Below, piece after piece: positions 56,301 to 64,000 of a stretch of 64,000 nt of DNA (its first letter is position 1; each line of letters begins with the position of its first letter). The notes below the pieces were generated by a model. It was given only the letters and a program-made list of their open reading frames with translations, did not search any database and had not been told where the DNA came from. Source of the stretch: Paramacrobiotus metropolitanus (taxonomy: Eukaryota > Tardigrada > Eutardigrada > Parachela > Macrobiotidae); assembly GCF_019649055.1 (NCBI RefSeq), contig NW_026570304.1:1-64000 (forward strand). The letters run 5' to 3'. The translations under genes were made by a program, and so were the position numbers.

Positions 56301-58756
56301 ACATCATCTCATAACTCACTTCCCCGCTCTCCACCACCACTAAACCAACATCCCTCTACTTCATCCCACTTAGCTTAACTTTCCCCGACCGCGATCGCCA
56401 TGTCGCCGCAAGAACATGTTCAGCTGCAACGCAATTCCATCCGCTACGTGTGTCACCGTTGAAAACGCTCCACCTTGCACTTGAGAGATGGGAGAAGTGG
56501 TCTGCGGTTACGAATGCAGATACCGGCACAGGTATCGATAGTGACCTTTTCCCTTCTCCTACATCTTTTTTAATAAACACCCGGCAACTCGCAACTACAT
56601 GCGTCATACCTTTTAATCAACTACCTTCTTATACGCAAAACTGGGATAATGTAAACAGGCTGTCTCTTACTGTACCAGCAAAACTATTTTTGACTGTATA
56701 AACAGAAGGCCGCACCGGCAATGAAAACCGAGAAATTCCTGGTTGCTTATGTAAACAGTCATTAATAATTATTGCTTCTATTTGTCATCAAGCAACAGAT
56801 ACTGTATTTATTCAGCGGAATCTCGGCACTTACCTTAATGTTTTCAGAATATAGAGGTGCACGCTGGCTACTTCAAGTATTAAGCACGCATTTCAGAATG
56901 ACCGCATAACATATCGGCATGAACGCTCCGGCGCCGCACAATGGGCGCTCCAAATCGCATTACATATTGTCGGGGTTTTTTAAAGAGAATGCAATCCCGG
57001 GAGACGCGGAAATAATCCACGGCATTATGCCGGTTGGTCGACGACGCTCAAAAGTCGGAAAAATAACTAGTTGGCAATTGCAGCGGGACAGTGGAACTGC
57101 AAGTGGAAGGATGCGCAGTGAGTGGCGTATTTTGTAGACAAACGGGGATTTGTGTTATTAATGCCGATTAAGGACTGTTGTCGCTCGCTAGTACGCACTG
57201 GCGCTGCACTTGAATATATAAGTTGTACGGGAGGCAGTGGAGCGCGGAGAAACGTCGATAACGACAATGCGGCGTAAGCGCTGCTCTGCGCCGGTATATG
57301 TGCGGATGAGCAGTTTGGCGGAAGAGATACAAAGGATTTTCTAATTGGATAACGGCGTCGTTAGCTGTACATGCACTGGCAGCGATGCAGTCAAAGTTGG
57401 CTGCGACCAGCGCAATTATGGCCGTGCTCCCTCAAAAGACGTACACACGGTTAGATGTAACATAACTCTACAGAAACAGCCGGAAAATGTGTGTCAGAAC
57501 AGCCATTAAGAGGCGCACGCACGGCGCAAGCACGTACTCTACTAATGCAGCAGCATGCAAATGGAGGCGAAGAAAGAAACAGAAGAGAGCGGTCAACGCC
57601 GACCGATGACATGTACAGGCGTTGTCGTGCGGGAACGTTAAGGCACGGGCCCGCTGTGCCGGAGCAGCGTTGCTGGCGTGCCGGCTTGACGGGGCTGTAA
57701 ATCAGTTTCACGAGTGAAAGGCCGTGAAAAAGACGGGGCGTGTGCCGGCTGGAGCCGTGGAGCGGCACAATGCCCGGCTAATGCGCCCATCCATCGCCCA
57801 TTCGGCAGCGGTCGCGGCTGAATGCGCGTGCCGGCATGTGTATGCCGTAGCGGCATATACACTTGTATACGTACAGTCATCAGCCAACGTCCCGGCCCGG
57901 CCGCCTGCCGGGCTGTTCTGTCCTGTTCTCTTGCTCCCTGCCCGCTCCTTCATTTGGCAATCATTCACGGCATTGTCATCGCTCGCGCAACGGAAGCGAT
58001 CACGAAGGCCGGTGCCAGCGCTAGCGAAGCAAAGCAGGCAGTTCAGCGACCGCCCCGCCGATCGCGGCGATGATTAGGGCAGGTCGGTGGACGACTGCTT
58101 GCCTGTACGGCGCTGAGAGCGAGAGGGCGGGAGCTGCCAGCGCTGACGTCGCCGATTAAGCAGCGCTAATTAGGCGCTGACAGCTTCATTCCGCGCCGGT
58201 CGCGACCGGCGCAGCTGGGCGGAATAATCAGACTACGCTGCGTCTCACTCGCGGCCGCTGGGCTCGATCATTCGGCGCCGGCAATTACTTCCGCTCCTGC
58301 TTCTTACACTTATTTCAGGACACCGGCTTCCACTGATCACCTGACTCGCTGATTGACTAACGATCTCCCGCCACGCTCACTTTCCTCTTTTTTTATTACA
58401 CCGAATTCAACCAACGCATACGCCGTTGGCCAGTGTGTTCCTTCGTTAAAACAAATAACAAACCCATTTCTAACGCACCCCAATAAAAGCAACGGTAACA
58501 AGTAACAAAATTCAGAGAATAACTGCGTGAGCAATCCGACGCTGCTGACCTTTGGCAAATCCGCAGATCCGGCTACAAATCACTGCGCAGAACGCACCGG
58601 GATCCGCTCCGTCGCCGGCAGCCGCGCAATTAGCGGCGCATCCGGTCAGTAAGCCGATTGAGTGGATGACAGGAAGGTAGGGCGGACGGATAATCCGCTT
58701 TACTCTCATCCCTGCGCGATCGTCAACCGGCCTGGCTTTTCCATCACGAACATCCG
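53392..58756. other. 5.4 kb intergenic, GTAC-rich, no supported gene
   Basis: Upstream region of the ANKRD33B-like gene and 3' flank of ECHDC1. Open frames are all under 120 codons and overlap on both strands. The DNA is AT-rich to 57.3 kb and GC-richer from about 57.5 to 58.3 kb. TGTAC/GTACA words are dense (around 53930-53970 and 56120-56141). A TTTATT at about 58390, the reverse complement of AATAAA, is a candidate polyadenylation signal for ECHDC1. No tRNA, repeat family or conserved protein was recognised. Confidence 0.45.
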
Positions 58757-60298
58757 CTAACTGCCGGGCTGTGTGGCAGCGGAGCTAAGCGGGGCTTTGT
58801 CGAGGACGGCGGCGATGGCGTCCAAGTGCTGCGCCGAGCCCCACGTCGTGCTGAAGGCCTGCGTCTCCAGCTCGTAGGCCTCCAGCAGGCGCGATGAATC
58901 CACGCGCGACAGCAGCGTCTTGTAGGCGCGCACCACCGGCGCCGGCACTTTCAGGATGTTGTCCGCCAGCCACAACCGGCTCATGTCCACCGCTGCCAAC
59001 AGAGCCAACACAATTTCCCTTGTCGAACGATGTTGCCAGTAAAAATAAAGCGTACCTTCGGCGTTGTTGAAGATCAGTTGCGCGAAGCCGGTGCCGCGGG
59101 CCAGCGAGTGCGGAATGGGCTCGGAGGATAGGAGATAAGCCAGGGCGACGTGCGGGCCGACAATCTTGGCTAGTCGCGAAGCACCTAAGCAAAATAATTA
59201 CAGTTCATTTCCCGCTATTTCTTTTTTTTTATTCTTCTTTTATTAATTTATTTCCCGATTCCCGCTATCAGTTAATGTATTTTTTATTTATTATTTGTTA
59301 TTTAAAAAATCATTAAAAAGAAATAAATGCGGACGCACCGCCCCAGCCCGTGGTGATGCCGAGTTTGGCCTGGACGAAGCGGACGTCGCTGGACTTGGTG
59401 AGCATGCGGTAGTCGCAGGCGGTGCACAGCTCGGCGCCGCCGCCGTGCGCCGCCCCGCGCAGCACGGCCAGCGACACCACCGGCAGGTTGGATAAACGGT
59501 GCAGCGTGTGCTGCATGAAATAGGACATTTGCGCGCCCAGCTCCGGCGTGGCGATGCGCCGCACAAAGTGCAGGTCGCCGCCCGAGCAGAAGCAGTCGCG
59601 CTCGCCGTACAGCATCAGCGCTTTCCCCGTCTTCCACGACTCCAGTTCCGTCACGATCCGCTCCAGCTCTAGCATCATTTTGCCTGTAAAATCAAGCACA
59701 CTTCAAAAATGAATTTATTAATTTTGATGCTAACAAGAACGCAATATTTGCAACTAGAAGACACAGTTTCAAAGTACAACGCCGTGTCTACAAACCAACC
59801 GCCCACTTTCCGCAAGTAATCGCCCGGTCTACACTTCTACCGCCCCAGGCTACGGCACAGACTGCAGCCAGCCTGAACGGAGCACGTCAGCGTTGCATTT
59901 TCTGCTAAACTGTCAAATTCAACGTCTCGCATTCTAGTCTCTGTGACATCCAAGTACGGAATATTACGGAGAGGTTAAAGTGAAGTAGTGAGCAGACAGC
60001 CACAGCAGTACAGAGGAATCCAAGACTCACCCGAGAGTGCATTGCGCTTGGTGTAGTTGTTGATTTTGATCTCGGCCAGCGAGTCGTCGCAGCTGAACGA
60101 CAAGTCCAGGGAGCCCTCCCCGCCGTCCTCGCGGCAGATGCGCAGAAAGTCCCCGCAGCGCTTCTGCAGCTCCGCCGAGTCCATGCACAGTTTGGGCAGC
60201 GCGGCGGCCGGTGGCGAGCTGGAGACGGCGCGCAAGGGGAACGGGACGCCGCTTCTCGCAGCTGCTGTGGACCGACACATGCTGCTCCACGGAAACAT
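58757..60298 (-). CDS. ECHDC1: Ethylmalonyl-CoA decarboxylase (ECHDC1-like, 325 aa)
   Basis: Four minus-strand exons: 60298-60031, 59683-59339, 59184-59056, 58992-58757; the sum is 326 codons with stop. A crotonase fold is clear: EIKINNYTKRNALSGKMMLE at the substrate pocket, FCSGGDLHFV (the A/S-G-x-D-L oxyanion strand), then LRGAAHGGGAELCTACDYRM and KLGITTGWGGASRLAKIVG. GGGAEL followed by GWGGASRL with LGITTGW is the pattern of ethylmalonyl-CoA decarboxylase, a metabolite-repair enzyme that removes ethylmalonyl-CoA formed by side reactions of acyl-CoA carboxylases. Human ECHDC1 has about 307 residues. The first 40 residues are Ser/Ala/Arg-rich and could be a targeting peptide, although human ECHDC1 is cytosolic. 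The gene looks intact. Confidence 0.9.
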
Positions 60299-61593
60299 TA
60301 CTCACACAACACGGGCGCTAACCAAAAAACAACTTCAGCTAGCCAAAACAGTACTCGTTCTCGTGATTAACTCAATTTAACTGGAACAAGAAAATTCTAC
60401 AACTCGTAAACGGTAAACACTTTCAAAAACTCATAAACACAAGGTGACATGTTATCAAACTGACTGGAAACAGTGGAAAGAGTACTTAACTGCACAGCGT
60501 GCACGCCTCTGGTAGCCTTCTCTGGGTGGTTGCCCGAGCGGCGCGTTTGTGAGCGGCAGTAAAGCACTTCCGGTTCTTATTATTCTTATCAAAATTATAA
60601 TACATATTGATATTGATCGTTGTTCTTTTGTCCCACTACCTTCCATGGCTAGCTTTGTGAAATATTTGGTGCTCTGGGCACGTCTGTTAATTTTTGATGG
60701 AGAAGGGCAGAAAGTTTCACGTTAGATTTAGAACTGGAAAAAGCCGCTTGAATTGTTGCCTTTTTCGGAGATGTGTTGCAAAGCTCAGTTGATCCTTTAC
60801 ATGTCAACGATAACGCATTCTTCGTCCAGGTTCAGATGATAATTGTCAAGCAGGGTGTAGTTATTGTGGAATTTGCTGAACAAAAATTTGTTACTCTAGA
60901 GAAACGCGAAACTTCCGTTTTCACAAGAAGGGAAATTTGAAAGTACTTAATATTATACCTTGCTGCTGTTGTAACTGTTGTTGAAAGTATTTATGGCCGG
61001 CTGCAGGCACGAATTTTGATATTGTAACCGCACAACCAGTGCCCGTATTGCACTGTGTAATATTAACAGCAACATTCGAGATTGGAGATGTTTAATAACC
61101 TTTCAGGATCCATTTATGTAAATATCAGAGGATGTATACTCGTACTCGTACTGTGCCTAACAATCAATGTAGGTACAGTATTGTGCATGTACTAATCATG
61201 TACATGTATTGTACTCGGTGCTCCTGCGACAACTTCCGGTTGAATGCATTGCGATGCCTCTAACCAGCTAAACGCGCCAAAACATCCAAGAATAAATAAT
61301 CATCGATAATAATTTTTGTTTTCTCGATGACAAAGAGGCGTATTGGTAGTTTTGGTGCAACTGTACGAGTATAATTATAAAGTATTCGAGCGCGTATTGG
61401 CACGTGGCACTGTCAATGTACTTAATTGAGTGCAGCCTGCAAACAACTCGGCCGTGATACGAATTTCGAGGAGCATGCATCACAGGCACAGGCGTCACTT
61501 GTACAATACTATAACAAGAGGTCAGAGCACGGCAGTGCAAGTCTCGATACAGCAAGAGGTGCGCTGGAAACGTCTTAATTACTCTGTGGAGTA
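60299..61593. other. 1.3 kb intergenic, no gene seen
   Basis: ECHDC1 upstream region and 3' flank of the glycosyltransferase. Two ACTTCCGG words lie here (about 60566 and 61234). A TGGTTGCCCGAGCGG word near 60527 looks like the start of a tRNA D-arm, but no matching anticodon or T-arm follows. Confidence 0.5.
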
Positions 61594-63087
61594 TTACGAG
61601 CCCTTAATCTGCGGTCGGCGCCGGTGGGCCTCATCGAGGATGGAGGTGAGCAGTTCGGCGAAGCCGGTGTCCATGCGGGTGGCGTTGGTGCGGTTGTACT
61701 GGCAGTCGTGGAAGAGGGAGTGGAAGGCCGGCTTGCGGCGCCAGTCGACGCTGCGGTCCTGGCCCCGGATGAAGCGCAGCACCGTCTCCGGGCCCGGGTT
61801 GTTGATGATCTCGTCGTCCACGTACACTGTCCGGTTGTAGACGGCGCTACTGTGGTGAATATTCCACGGCACCATTCCCGAATTGTACACCTGCCAGGAA
61901 ATGGTATTTATGTAGAACCGGGATACACGTTTTCCCTGTCTCTTCATATGTTCATTTTCTACCGACTACCTGACTCTTCATAAAAATGTATATGTAGAAA
62001 TCAACACGCACCCATTCCTTAGCGCGGTAGTCGTTGCGGTAGGACTGCAGAATGTCGGCGATGTAGGCGGCGCCGCGGTGGCAAGCGATGAAGCCGTGGT
62101 TCATTTTCTTCATAAAGGTCTCTTCCTTCGACACCAGGCAGTCGTAGCCACGGCCCAGAAGCCCCAGGACACCTGTGATCAGCGGTTAGATGTTAGATGG
62201 AGTGAATAGTAACTACCGGCCTAATAAAGTCTGGCTTTTAATTGTCTTACTTATATATATAATACATCTTCGGTATTTATAGGTAAAAGTTTTATATATA
62301 GTGCCCTCGTGAATACCTTCGTATATTTATTGCCTTGCTTATATACATCTTCGGTATATGTATATAAATATATATATATTTATATATAGTGACCTCATAA
62401 ATATCTTTCGTATATTTCGCATACCTATCTTATATATATGTCATAATTTTATATGTATACATATGTCATATATATGCGCGGTATCTCTCAGTGCCCCTTA
62501 CTGGTTATATTGGGCAGGAAGAAGACGTCAAAGTCGGAGGTGATCCCGCCGTACTTGTGCAGCGTGACCAGCTTGGCGACGTCGGCTTCGTGCGCGATGA
62601 ACTTGTCGGTGGAGTTGAGGCGCTTGCCGTTGACGACGAAGCGGCGCCGCCTGTAGACCAGTTTGACGCTGCTCCAGTCGTCGATGAGGCCGTCGCAGGA
62701 GTCGAAGGGCCAGAAGTCGGGGTGGTTGGTGTGGACGTAGATGGCGGGCGGTCGTATATACAGCATGATGGACAACAGACTGACGCACTCCAGCCAGCAC
62801 AGGTTGTCGTCGGGCCGGACGGGGCTCTTCTTGTAGAAGCGCACCAAGTGCACGGGGAAGCTGTTGGCCGTCGCCGGCAGCACGACGTCGTCGATGTTGT
62901 TGGGCAGGATGTCGGTGTAGCCGGCGCCGCCGGGCGGGGCGCTGGCGGCCGGCGGGGGCGTCGGCTCGGAGGGGGGTCCGGACAGGGGCACGCGGTCGAA
63001 GGGGCCGTTGAAGTTGACGCTGAGGAGGAAGAAGACCAGCAGCGCCACCAACAGCAGGGACGTCAACGCGCTCACCGAGAGCGCCAT
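61594..63087 (-). CDS. GT32/A4GALT-type glycosyltransferase, Golgi type II (347 aa)
   Basis: Three minus-strand exons: 63087-62502, 62172-62012, 61890-61594; the sum is 348 codons with stop. A single N-terminal membrane anchor (LTSLLLVALLVFFLLSV) is followed by a Pro-rich stem. The catalytic domain has CWLECVSLLSIM, YVHTNHPDFWPF, KFIAHEADVAKLVTLHKYGG and SDFDVFFLPN; the DFD is the DXD metal-binding motif of the sugar-binding region (Gly_transf_sug, GT32). The last exon encodes MNHGF...YRNDYRAKEW and a C-terminal region with HHSSAVYNRTVYVDDEIINN. N-glycosylation sequons (NRT, NAT, NST) are present. It should be a Golgi enzyme transferring a hexose or HexNAc; relatives include lactosylceramide 4-alpha-galactosyltransferase, but the donor and acceptor cannot be told. 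ATG 63087 follows directly after GTG. Confidence 0.85.
62250..62430. repeat. Imperfect ~88-bp tandem duplication, AT-rich, intronic
   Basis: Two consecutive units begin CTTATATA and share CATCTTCGGTAT, TATATATAGTG and CTTCGTATATTT in the same order. They lie within intron 1 of the glycosyltransferase gene. Confidence 0.8.
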
Positions 63088-64000
63088 CACAGGCGAATGG
63101 CGGTCCTAACTTCACTTTAATCGCTTACGCATCTCCAACTCAAACGAGTATATACCTGTCGACCGCCCACGAATCGCGCTTAAAATGTCAATTTTAACGG
63201 GCGAATATAATTAATCAAAATTTCCCAAGGTGAAAGTGAAATTAACGGCATATATAACAGGCAGATTACACTGTATCCGTCGCAGTTAGTGAAGGAATTC
63301 AGTGTCACTAAATTCCCAGCCAAAACGTTTAGACAAGGTAATCATGTATCGTGCTAAAGTAGGTCATTTAGTTAGGGACAACAGAGAAAGAATAATCTGG
63401 ATGAGGTGTGAAAGACTGGATATATAATGTCACAATGCAAGTCAGGGTGTATCTAAATAACTAATCTGGCATTCCAGATATATGTACTACGGTAGGATAG
63501 CGCATTCTTTAGTCTGCATATATGAAATTGGACAGCAGCAAGCGAGACAGCTGCGGCTGTTGGTCAGCGAGTGAAGCTAACCACGCCGAGATGCTCTCTA
63601 TTCTCGGGGCCTTCTGGGCGTCAGATTGCATATGGTATATATCTGTATGTACTGCAGCTGGCCACTCTCTGCACACGTGCGCATCAAGGACAAGTTATTA
63701 AACGTTATTGTTATTAGCGCATTCTTGCCTGGCCATGCTGTTAGTTGTTAGCGTTGGCTATTCACGGCGTTTCGCGTTAGCCAAAATTTCCCCGGTTGAT
63801 ACTTGCAATATATGTATCGACGGCAGCAATGTTTCCCTAGCATTGCCTCAGGCAACCACTGGCCAGACTGGTCACTGACCACTGCGTTACTGTACATATA
63901 GCCGACTACAACTGAGCATATATAGGTAGCCGTCGTGTCTGCTGGTAAATTTTGGACATCTTAGAATAAAATCAATTTTATTCGTTTGTACATGTCATGC
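63088..64000. other. Upstream region of the glycosyltransferase, no gene seen
   Basis: About 900 bases to the window end, with no open frame of note. It should hold the promoter of the minus-strand glycosyltransferase. TATATA-containing stretches are common but none is clearly a TATA box. Confidence 0.45.

Noticed and set aside
60520-60590. TGGTTGCCCGAGCGG resembling a tRNA-Ser/Leu D-arm
   Set aside because: No T-arm (GGTTCGAATCC-like) or matching acceptor stem follows.
62491-63120. 209-codon plus-strand open frame opposite the glycosyltransferase
   Set aside because: It starts at GTG and is the shadow of exon 1 of the GT32 gene, whose DXD motif and membrane anchor are on the minus strand.

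Overview
This is eukaryotic, metazoan DNA. Genes are split by GT-AG introns, some only about 56-66 bp, polyadenylation signals are present, and there are no operons. The recognisable genes are animal genes: TBP-related factor 2, protein phosphatase 5, a KLF10/11-type factor, an ANKRD33/33B-type protein, ECHDC1, a Ly6/three-finger protein and a GT32-type glycosyltransferase. Short introns plus a Tudor-like/F-box family that I associate with eutardigrades suggest a tardigrade, but this is an inference (about 0.5).

Layout. (1) 1-6.5 kb: a spliced KDZ-type transposase gene lies between two arrays of the same 21-bp minisatellite in opposite orientation. The left array runs off the window; the right one is about 3.26 kb. 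The whole may be a foldback-like KDZ transposon with minisatellite arms. (2) 6.9-12.3 kb: a complete Ly6-type GPI-anchored protein gene and an unrecognised acidic-tailed protein gene, both on the minus strand. (3) 12.9-34.3 kb: a duplication-rich cluster. One intact TRF2/TBPL1 gene (25.85-28.50 kb) is accompanied by three broken intron-containing TRF2 fragments. One intact four-finger zinc-binding gene (31.63-33.31 kb, family unknown) is accompanied by three broken paralogues. Three Tudor-like/F-box family copies are all damaged. A coiled-coil protein gene and an ALDH7-type pseudogene lie among them. (4) 36.4-64 kb: ordinary, well-preserved genes: PP5 (15 exons), KLF10/11-like (2 exons), ANKRD33B-like (7 exons, minus), ECHDC1 (4 exons, minus) and a GT32 glycosyltransferase (3 exons, minus), with long AT-rich spacers full of GTAC words.

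Most CDS models below were assembled by hand from splice sites, and exon phases were checked to sum to whole codons. No expression data or database searches were available, so family names rest on recognised motifs. The genes do not form one pathway. The coherent biological story is the local duplication and decay of TRF2, zinc-finger and Tudor-like/F-box genes next to intact parents, and the unusual transposon at the left edge.
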